Shown: piece after piece, positions 14,656 to 20,080 of the stretch
How positions within the stretch are numbered: position 1 is the stretch's first letter
Layout of the letters: each line of letters starts with the position of its first letter
NCBI GenBank assembly: GCA_020350865.1
Contig: CP070726.1
Coordinates: forward strand, 2,037,654-2,057,733
Reading direction: 5' to 3'
DNA length: 20,080 bases
From: Thermoplasmata archaeon
Lineage (GTDB): Archaea; Thermoplasmatota; Thermoplasmata; GCA-020350865
The notes under the pieces: generated by a model
Seen by the model: only the letters and a program-made list of their open reading frames with translations
What the model was told of the DNA's origin: nothing
The model's database searches: none
Made by a program: the position numbers and the translations under genes

Positions 14656-15189
14656 ATGGAACCTCAACAACCAATTGGAGAGGAAAATAGACCCCCAGGG
14701 GGACCCGCACCTCAATACGGCCCGCCACCAGCCGATTACTCTTCCCCGTACGGAAGGCCAACAACGGATGAACTCATCAAGCAGAGCTATCCCAAACGCG
14801 GAAGCAGCTATGAAAAGTACTTTCAGCCCGATAGGATCGTGATGATGGCCACATTGGGCGTATTCCTGTTGTTCCTAGGAACGATACTTATTGCCGCAGT
14901 AACCACATCAGGAGGACCAAACGAATACGACGCAAAATACGATGAAAACGACGATGGCCGGATTGACAGTGAGAATTACGATAAGTATATACAGGACAAG
15001 AGAAGTTATGACGCGATACGCGACATCGGCAGCATAGCCGGGAAAATCATTGCAGCCTTCGGTATGCTAATTTTGGTCCTCGCCCTCTTCGGAGGCGGCA
15101 TACTGAACAAGGATTTCGACAAGTTCGTGCGCATGGGTATGATCGTTGCCGCAGGCCTCATTGTGGCATGGTCCGGCCTCATGATATAG
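14656..15189 (+). CDS. Small membrane protein with Pro-rich N-terminus and EF-hand-like loop
   Basis: I do not recognise a named family for this 177-residue protein. It has a Pro/Gly/Tyr/Gln-rich N-terminal segment (1-35), membrane helix 1 (about 61-82), a polar loop (83-126), helix 2 (about 127-149) and helix 3 (about 159-176). The loop contains DENDDGRIDSEN (96-107), which fits an EF-hand/dockerin calcium loop at positions 1, 3, 5, 6, 8 and 9, with Asn instead of Glu at position 12. If the N-terminus is cytoplasmic, this loop faces outward. An upstream in-frame extension is not needed: a TATA-like element sits just before the ATG. It converges with the PRPP synthetase gene. Function unknown; calcium sensing at the membrane is only a suggestion. 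Confidence 0.75.
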   Translation: MEPQQPIGEENRPPGGPAPQYGPPPADYSSPYGRPTTDELIKQSYPKRGSSYEKYFQPDRIVMMATLGVFLLFLGTILIAAVTTSGGPNEYDAKYDENDDGRIDSENYDKYIQDKRSYDAIRDIGSIAGKIIAAFGMLILVLALFGGGILNKDFDKFVRMGMIVAAGLIVAWSGLMI

Positions 15190-15215
15190 ATGTTGGCTGG
15201 ATAAAATACCCTCTC

Positions 15216-15229
15216 TTTTTTTTATTTTT
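15216..15229 (+). terminator. Oligo-T terminator of the EF-loop membrane protein gene
   Basis: TTTTTTTTATTTTT on the plus strand begins about 27 bases after the stop codon at 15187-15189 and overlaps the end of the opposing PRPP synthetase gene. T-runs of this kind end transcripts in archaea. No strong hairpin precedes it. Confidence 0.5.
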
Positions 15230-16073
15230 CAACTGCCCGGGCTACTTCAGCAGCCACGGAAACGGCACTGGTTTCGTTTTCTATGGTGTCTGTGGAAATA
15301 ACAGAGTCGCAAACATTCTTAAGCCTCCGAATGGCGTTTTTAGTGAAAAGTCCGTGAGTGCAGGCAGCATGGACCTCCAGCGCCCCCTGGGATTTGAGCT
15401 GCTCGGTGGCCTTGACAATCGTGCCCCCTGTGGCGATGATGTCGTCCACAATGGCCACCTTTTTTCCTGAGACATCCAGGTTCTTCATCTTCATTTCCAC
15501 GGTCTCTCCGTCGATGCGTGTCTTCTCGAGGTAATCCCACCTGCATCCCATGATTTCCGCAGCCATTTCGGCGAGCCCTAAGGCCCCCTTGTCAGGGGCG
15601 ATGATGATCTCGGGTTCTAGATTTTTTAGGTAGGCTCCGAGCTGCGGCATACCGGACAGGTTCCGGGCAGGGATGTCGAACCAATCCAATATCTTCTCCT
15701 CGTGTATATCTATGGTGATGAACGAATCGGAGGAAAGCTGCAGGTGTTTGGCCAGGGTCCTGGCGGAGATCGGCTCACCCATATTGAACCGCTTGTCCTG
15801 CCTTGCATAGCCGAAGTACGGAACCACTGTTGTCAGGCTTTTTACGGCGAACTCTAAAACCGCATCCTGCAGCAGAAACAGCTCGATGATCTTCTCGTCG
15901 GGAAAGGAGGTCTGCACGAGGATCACCTCCTCTCCATCGAGGTTTTCGTGGATCCTGACATAGCATTCGGTATCGGGAAAACGGGTGGATTCAACATTGG
16001 CCAGTGAAACACCTAGGGCCTTTGCCAATGCCCCAGACAGGGATTGCGAAGCCGAACCCGGAACCACAATCAT
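15222..16073 (-). CDS. prs: Ribose-phosphate pyrophosphokinase (PRPP synthetase)
   Basis: The enzyme makes 5-phosphoribosyl diphosphate from ribose 5-phosphate and ATP for nucleotide, His and Trp synthesis. I chose ATG 16073, giving 283 residues, which is the usual archaeal length and begins with MIVVPGSASQ. Key motifs are RFPDTE (31-36), the ATP-site GYARQDKRF (88-96), TIDIHEEKILDWF (120-132), the APDKGA segment (159-164) and the PRPP-binding loop VAIVDDIIATGGT (206-218). The frame stays open to 16211, but the extra 46 codons are AT-rich, unlike any family N-terminus, and contain the likely promoter. Strength of the identification rests on these conserved motifs. Confidence 0.93.
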   Translation of the reverse strand: MIVVPGSASQSLSGALAKALGVSLANVESTRFPDTECYVRIHENLDGEEVILVQTSFPDEKIIELFLLQDAVLEFAVKSLTTVVPYFGYARQDKRFNMGEPISARTLAKHLQLSSDSFITIDIHEEKILDWFDIPARNLSGMPQLGAYLKNLEPEIIIAPDKGALGLAEMAAEIMGCRWDYLEKTRIDGETVEMKMKNLDVSGKKVAIVDDIIATGGTIVKATEQLKSQGALEVHAACTHGLFTKNAIRRLKNVCDSVISTDTIENETSAVSVAAEVARAVEK

Positions 16074-16106
16074 GTCAATCCCGCAGGGGTAATAGCGGTT
16101 TGAAAT

Positions 16107-16116
16107 GTTTATACTT
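16107..16116 (-). promoter_or_regulatory. TATA-like box for PRPP synthetase
   Basis: Minus-strand AAGTATAAAC lies about 38 bases before the chosen ATG 16073, giving a leader near 10 bases. Its position inside the longer open frame argues against the upstream start at 16211. Another AT-rich candidate is at 16122-16130. Confidence 0.45.
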
Positions 16117-16164
16117 TCGATGAATATAGTAGCTAATTGGGATAAGGGCTGCGTCCAGTAAAAT

Positions 16165-16171
16165 AAAAAAA
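16165..16171 (-). terminator. Oligo-T run after the CxxC mini-protein gene
   Basis: Seven T residues on the minus strand, within TATTTTTTTATTTT, follow the mini-protein stop by about 47 bases and precede the PRPP synthetase promoter. That is a reasonable place for a transcript end. Confidence 0.35.
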
Positions 16172-16217
16172 TATAGAAGAATGAATAGAACCCCGGGGAA
16201 TTCCAAATCATTCTTTA

Positions 16218-16421
16218 TTAGAACCTTCTAGGCGGCCTGCGCTTCCTATAACATTCCTGGCAGTAAACAGGTCGTGTGCCGTCCGGTTTGAACGGAACCT
16301 GCGCTTCTTGTCCGCAATCCGAGCAGATTACCGTGTGCATTTCCCTTGGAGGACGATTGTATCCTCCTCTTCTCTCTCTATACATTTTACTACTACCTAT
16401 GTTTCTCGCGGGTCTCATCAC
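16218..16421 (-). CDS. CxxC-x17-CxxC zinc-ribbon mini-protein
   Basis: This is a 67-residue basic protein, or shorter, with two CxxC pairs (CSDC and CQEC) separated by exactly 17 residues. It has VPFKPDGTRPVYC between them and an Arg/Lys/Pro-rich end (RKRRPPRRF). This matches the small CxxC-x17-CxxC family common in archaea and some uncultured bacteria; it should bind one zinc ion and may bind nucleic acid or a protein partner, but no role is established. The first codon is GTG 16421 followed by ATG 16418. ATG 16385 (MYRERRGGYN) would give a 55-residue form, and the choice is open. It is divergently placed from the M50 protease gene and has its own TATA-like element. Confidence 0.8.
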   Translation of the reverse strand: MMRPARNIGSSKMYRERRGGYNRPPREMHTVICSDCGQEAQVPFKPDGTRPVYCQECYRKRRPPRRF

Positions 16422-16454
16422 AAGAGACCCGGGGATTAACCCAACGGAGAACTA

Positions 16455-16465
16455 CTATATAAATT
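16455..16465 (-). promoter_or_regulatory. TATA-like box for the CxxC mini-protein
   Basis: Minus-strand AAATTTATATA lies about 39 bases before 16421, predicting a transcript start near 16433 and a leader of about 12 bases for the long form. Confidence 0.5.
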
Positions 16466-16500
16466 TGAGGGCGGCACATGCGGAAATATATTGGTTGGCA

Positions 16501-16511
16501 CATTATATTAA
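16501..16511 (+). promoter_or_regulatory. TATA-like box for the M50 protease gene
   Basis: CATTATATTAA is followed by a 60-70-base AT-rich stretch to the start codon, so a leader of about 40-45 bases is expected. AAATATATTGG at 16484-16494 is a second candidate in the same divergent gap. Confidence 0.35.
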
Positions 16512-16566
16512 TCTGTAACACAAAACCACTACCTTAATAAACCAAAACCCTAATTACTGCAATAAC

Positions 16567-16571
16567 CGGTG
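16567..16571 (+). promoter_or_regulatory. Ribosome binding site that may move the M50 protease start to ATG 16578
   Basis: GGTGA overlaps the GTG at 16569 and lies six bases before ATG 16578. If it is the ribosome binding site, GTG 16569 is not the start and the protein begins MDMGYVYT, three residues shorter. Confidence 0.5.
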
Positions 16572-18188
16572 AAAAAGATGGATATGGGCTATGTCTATAC
16601 ACTCATTGCCATTCTTCTATATATCCTTGTCTTAGCGCTGCTCAAGATAAAGGGGTACTTTACAGAGGAGCGGTTCTCCCTCTGGGGGCCGTTGCTCATA
16701 TGGCGCACCCAGAAGGGCAAGGCTGTAATTGAGAGGCTGTCCAAAAAAAGGAGGTTCTGGAAAGGTTACGGAACCTTTGCAGTTGGCCTCGTATTCGTCA
16801 CCATGTTCTTCATGATGTGGCTGCTTGTATGGTCCGCCACCTTGGTGCCGAGTATTCCCAGGGAGAGCGCCCCCGCACCCCAGCTTCTCATCGGCATCCC
16901 GGGTATCAACCCCATAATTCCAGTGTGGTACGGTATCATGGCCCTTGCCGTGGCCATGGTGGTCCACGAGTTCTCGCACGGCATATTGACCAGGGTGGCA
17001 GACCTGAAGCTCAAATCCCTGGGCATAATAGCGTGCGTTGTGCCCATAGGGGCCTTCGTGGAGCCTGACGAGGAGGAGATAAAGGCCACAGAAAGCAAGA
17101 AAAGGATGAGGGTTTTTGCTGTGGGGCCCTCTTCAAACATCATCTTCGCCCTCATATGCGCCGTTCTTTTTTCCTGGGTATTCGTTGCCTCGGTGTCGCC
17201 AGTTCACGATGGCGTGCTCGTCTCGGGGGCCCTGAAGGACAGCCCGGGATACAACGCCGGTTTGAACCAGTGGTGGATGGAGATCACAGAGGTCAACGGC
17301 ACCCCCATCGAGGATTCGGAGGATTTCGAGGATGTGCCGGCCCCAGCCCCCCTTCAGAACACAACAGTGACATATTTTTACAAAAGTGAACTCACCACCG
17401 TGGAAGTGATATCCGGGGTCGTGATACTGCATATTTCCGAGGGCTATCCTGCTGACGAAGCCGGCCTCGAAGTCGGCATGATACTTGCAGAAATCAACGG
17501 AACAGAGATCAGAAACGACAGGGATTTCAAGGATACCATGGCGCGGACTAGAGCGGGGCAGACCGTGAACATCAGTGTGTTCGAATACAACGACACCCAG
17601 GAATCATATACCCCATACAATACCTCTGCCACCTTGGAGGATAAGTACGATTACTACGAGGAGCACTATCCTGCCTCCTGGAACAAGGAATCGTACAGGG
17701 GTGCGGGATTTCTTGGCGTGAGCGAAAGCTACCTTGGCCTTCGGGTGGGAGGAAACCCGGGTAATTTCATGAACACCCTGTCCCGCCCCCTGGCCAGTGC
17801 GGATTCCTCGGAAGAGGCCCTGTTCAATATGGCAATATACACGCTGCTGCCCTTCCAGCGTCTGTCACCGTTCTCCTCACCCATGACCGACCTGTACGAG
17901 GTGGAGGGCCCACTTGCCGTGCTGCCTGCGGACCTGTTCTGGATTCTGGCCAACATCTTCTACTGGCTCTTCTGGCTGAACCTCATGGTGGGATTGACCA
18001 ACGCACTCCCAGCCGTGCCTTTGGATGGCGGCCATATCTTCAAGGACGGGCTGGATACCTTCATCGCCAAGATAAAGTCCACCATGGAGCAGAAGGAGCG
18101 GGAGCGCTATGTGAGGGCCGTGTCGTACTCCCTGGCCTTCTTCGTTCTCTTCCTCATTTTATGGCAGGTCATAGGGCCCAGGATATGA
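16569..18188 (+). CDS. M50 (site-2) intramembrane metalloprotease with two PDZ-like domains
   Basis: This polytopic membrane zinc protease of 539 residues (536 from ATG 16578) has the zinc motif HEFSH (H133, E134, H137) in a membrane helix. The third zinc ligand is D486 in NALPAVPLDGGH near the C-terminus. Helices are seen at about 7-27, 67-88, 118-140, 185-207, 455-480 and 518-535. Between the two catalytic segments lie two PDZ-like units (about 213-260 and 284-345), each with an aGL/AGLxxGxxxxxINGTxI-type core, which in this family gate substrate access. Such proteases cleave membrane-spanning proteins, often after a first cut outside the cell. Substrates are unknown; no anti-sigma partner is nearby. 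The following gene encodes a secreted protease, read in the same direction but with its own promoter. Confidence 0.9.
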   Translation: MKKMDMGYVYTLIAILLYILVLALLKIKGYFTEERFSLWGPLLIWRTQKGKAVIERLSKKRRFWKGYGTFAVGLVFVTMFFMMWLLVWSATLVPSIPRESAPAPQLLIGIPGINPIIPVWYGIMALAVAMVVHEFSHGILTRVADLKLKSLGIIACVVPIGAFVEPDEEEIKATESKKRMRVFAVGPSSNIIFALICAVLFSWVFVASVSPVHDGVLVSGALKDSPGYNAGLNQWWMEITEVNGTPIEDSEDFEDVPAPAPLQNTTVTYFYKSELTTVEVISGVVILHISEGYPADEAGLEVGMILAEINGTEIRNDRDFKDTMARTRAGQTVNISVFEYNDTQESYTPYNTSATLEDKYDYYEEHYPASWNKESYRGAGFLGVSESYLGLRVGGNPGNFMNTLSRPLASADSSEEALFNMAIYTLLPFQRLSPFSSPMTDLYEVEGPLAVLPADLFWILANIFYWLFWLNLMVGLTNALPAVPLDGGHIFKDGLDTFIAKIKSTMEQKERERYVRAVSYSLAFFVLFLILWQVIGPRI

Positions 18189-18246
18189 TGGGGGAGTTTA
18201 TTTCTAATCGATGCAATATTTTGCTTATCGAATCCTTCCTGGCCTT

Positions 18247-18268
18247 AAAAAGATATATATATATAATA
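18247..18268 (+). promoter_or_regulatory. Strong TATA-like element for the subtilase gene
   Basis: An alternating (TA)n stretch, AAAAGATATATATATATAAT, lies about 45-65 bases before ATG 18313. The expected transcript start is near 18283, leaving a leader of about 30 bases. The 124-base gap after the M50 gene has no other feature. Confidence 0.55.
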
Positions 18269-18312
18269 CCGCATGGATGGAAATCCTCGAAAACGAAAGT
18301 TGGGGGCATGAC

Positions 18313-20080
18313 ATGAAAACAAATGCTTTTTCTGGGCTGATATGTCTATTTATTGTTGCATCATTGACCGTAACTCCCCTGAGTATTCTGGCTGATGATG
18401 CCCTCCAACTGCAAGAGGGTGCCCAGTGGGAGACCGGAGGAGAGCAGGACATTTCCCCGCCCATAGACCCAAAAAGTGGGCCTGAGCCCCCGTTAATGGA
18501 GAATGATGCATACGCATCAGCAGATGCCCAATCCGATTCAAATCAAGTACCAAAGCCTTATCCATCCCCCTCAATTAAAGAACAGAGTGGATTCCGGAAT
18601 GATTATGCACCTGTCACATGGAAGATCGAGCCGGCCCTGCTTGAGGAATCGAAGAGCAGGGACACAATTAAGGTTACGGTAACGGGTACGGATTTAGCGG
18701 AGGTGCGGGCACTTTTAGGCAATGATGAGAATGGTAAGAATTCAATCGAAAAAAAGCATTCGGAAAGGCTCGAGACCGCAATTTTCGATATTGAAAGCCA
18801 TATGCTCCTCAAGATCGCGGACCTGGAAGGCGTGACGAGCATACAGAGCTTCAGGCTTCCCGAGCCCCCGCAGTTCCCCCTTGACGACCTTGATGCTGAT
18901 GATTGGGAGAACGAGCCCGCCATGTGGAACGCTGTGAAGTACCACGGTGCAGATACCGCATGGAGCCTGGGCTTCAATGGCTCGGGCATCAAGGTGGCTG
19001 TGCTCGATACTGGTGTGGATTTCGGGCATCCGGATCTGAACGGCACCCAGGCAAGGGACGAGAATCCCTCATCGCCGTACTACGGCTGGCCCCTGGCCTT
19101 CGATTCAAGGTCCATGCTGAACTATCTCGGCAACGGCGGGCAGGGCTTCACGGGCTCCGGGGGTGCGGACAACTGGTTCTCGGACACAAGTACCGTGGAC
19201 CACGATTTTGGCAATGATAAGTTCCTTGACGACTCCAACTACAATGTGACTGGTATCGTGAGCCTGAGCGGTAATTATCATATGGGCAAGCACCCCGATA
19301 CAAGGTTGAGAAACATATATGGAAATTACGTCGATGTGCTCGTTGTGGATGAGAATGTGCCCAACGTGTACGACACTGTCTATGTGAACCTGGACAACGA
19401 TGAGAACTTCACGGACGAGAAGCCCTGCAGACTGGGGGACGAAACACCCCAGCACGACATGGGCAGCGACGGCATCCCCGACAGGTCCGGCGGAATGATA
19501 TACTTCATTGCCGATGGCATCAAACCCGTACCGTACTCGGATGTCATAGCCTCTGAGAACGGTTATTCCCTGCCTGTTCCGGGAAATGGTGACCTGGTCT
19601 GCTTCATGATAAACGATTACACGGAGTCCGGAGGCAACCACGGCACGCTGTGCGCCTCTGCAGTGGCAGGACAGGGCGTTATCGCTGGAGGCCGCGTCAA
19701 GGGCACGGGCCCCAGGGCCAAAATCATTGCTGTCGGCAACACATACCAGGGAGGGAACAGCTATGATAATTACTACTTTGCAGTGGAGGGATACGACGGG
19801 GTTCCAGGCACAGGGGACGAGGCCCAGGTCATCAGCTGCAGTTACGGGGAATCGCACACCATACAAAAGGGCTGGGACTACGAGTCACGGTTCGTGGACA
19901 ACCTCACATCCAGCTACGCGCTTACCGCAAGCTTTGTCATAGCCAGCGGCAACGGCGGGTACGGATACGGCACGGTTGCATCCCCCGGCTCGTCACCGGG
20001 CGTGATCACGGTCGGCGCGGCACTCAACAAACGTATAACTGAGGTTGTGTACTGGTCCAACAGGGGACCCAACGGCCTCG
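18313..20080 (+). CDS. Secreted subtilisin-like serine protease (S8), 3' end cut by window
   Basis: The frame is open for 589 codons to the window end. A signal peptide (about 1-27, ending SILA) is followed by an acidic Ser/Pro-rich linker and an I9-like propeptide region (about 101-183, ending [13 protein letters not shown]). The catalytic domain has Asp D232 in [13 protein letters not shown], His H443 in GGNHGTLCA and the oxyanion Asn N547 in ASGNGG. The catalytic Ser (GTSMA-type) must lie beyond 20080. The Asp-His spacing of 211 residues is far above the 32 of subtilisin and recalls pyrolysin and tripeptidyl-peptidase II. The insert contains an acidic [14 protein letters not shown] stretch that may bind calcium. 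It probably degrades extracellular protein. The ATG at 18308 meets a stop after one codon, so 18313 is chosen. Confidence 0.9.
   Translation, partial: MKTNAFSGLICLFIVASLTVTPLSILADDALQLQEGAQWETGGEQDISPPIDPKSGPEPPLMENDAYASADAQSDSNQVPKPYPSPSIKEQSGFRNDYAPVTWKIEPALLEESKSRDTIKVTVTGTDLAEVRALLGNDENGKNSIEKKHSERLETAIFDIESHMLLKIADLEGVTSIQSFRLPEPPQFPLDDLDADDWENEPAMWNAVKYHGADTAWSLGFNGSGIKVAVLDTGVDFGHPDLNGTQARDENPSSPYYGWPLAFDSRSMLNYLGNGGQGFTGSGGADNWFSDTSTVDHDFGNDKFLDDSNYNVTGIVSLSGNYHMGKHPDTRLRNIYGNYVDVLVVDENVPNVYDTVYVNLDNDENFTDEKPCRLGDETPQHDMGSDGIPDRSGGMIYFIADGIKPVPYSDVIASENGYSLPVPGNGDLVCFMINDYTESGGNHGTLCASAVAGQGVIAGGRVKGTGPRAKIIAVGNTYQGGNSYDNYYFAVEGYDGVPGTGDEAQVISCSYGESHTIQKGWDYESRFVDNLTSSYALTASFVIASGNGGYGYGTVASPGSSPGVITVGAALNKRITEVVYWSNRGPNGL

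Noticed and set aside
16191..16204. CCCCGGGG palindrome before the PRPP synthetase promoter region
   Set aside because: Short and GC-only; it lies just after the mini-protein stop and could be part of a terminator, but no convincing stem extends from it.
16074..16211. Apparent signal-like N-terminal extension of PRPP synthetase
   Set aside because: A cytosolic enzyme does not need it, it is AT-rich, and it contains the likely promoter; ATG 16073 gives the family start.
19105..19866. Minus-strand open frame (253 codons) opposite the subtilase
   Set aside because: The plus strand encodes the subtilase region with His H443 and matching spacing; the minus frame has no recognisable features.

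Overview
The window reads as chromosomal DNA of an archaeon, most likely a euryarchaeote of the Thermoplasmatota type (inference from gene content, not proven). Archaeal signs are TATA-like boxes about 25-40 bases before starts, GGTGAT-type ribosome binding sites, a thiolase paired with a DUF35 zinc-ribbon/OB-fold protein, a short archaeal-type PRPP synthetase, a CxxC-x17-CxxC mini-protein and very large NosD/PKD/Ig-type surface proteins with Asn-X-Ser/Thr sequons. No rRNA, tRNA, CRISPR array, insertion sequence or integrase was seen, and no gap between genes exceeds about 220 bases.

Layout. (1) 1-63: possible tail of an upstream gene. (2) 177-3294, plus strand: a tight four-gene acyl-CoA operon with enoyl-CoA hydratase, short-chain dehydrogenase, SCP2-type thiolase and DUF35 partner. 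This supplies hydration, 3-hydroxyacyl dehydrogenation and thiolysis, but no acyl-CoA dehydrogenase is present. (3) 3315-11725, minus strand: two giant surface proteins. The 1008-residue one has a beta-helix, three 86/87-residue Ig-like repeats, a PKD-like domain, Asp-rich calcium repeats and a membrane anchor. The 1752-residue one has a NosD-type beta-helix, seven 86-residue Ig-like repeats in perfect register, a Big_5-like domain, a membrane anchor and a cytoplasmic zinc ribbon. (4) 11872-14438, minus strand: a two-gene FAD/Fe-S 2-hydroxyacid dehydrogenase operon. (5) 14656-15189, plus: a small three-helix membrane protein with an EF-hand-like loop. (6) 15222-16073, minus: PRPP synthetase. 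(7) 16218-16421, minus: CxxC-x17-CxxC zinc protein, divergent from (8) 16569-18188, plus: an M50 (site-2) membrane protease with two PDZ-like domains. (9) 18313 to the window end, plus: a secreted subtilase (S8) with a TPPII/pyrolysin-like long insert, cut by the window edge before its catalytic Ser.

Taken together the region fits a heterotroph that handles proteins and acyl-CoA or hydroxy acids and invests in a complex glycoprotein surface. The best candidates for undescribed biology are the 1752-residue surface protein, with its repeats outside and a zinc ribbon inside, and the repeated NGKPLYYY-type module shared by the two surface proteins. Functional links between the blocks are inference from proximity only.
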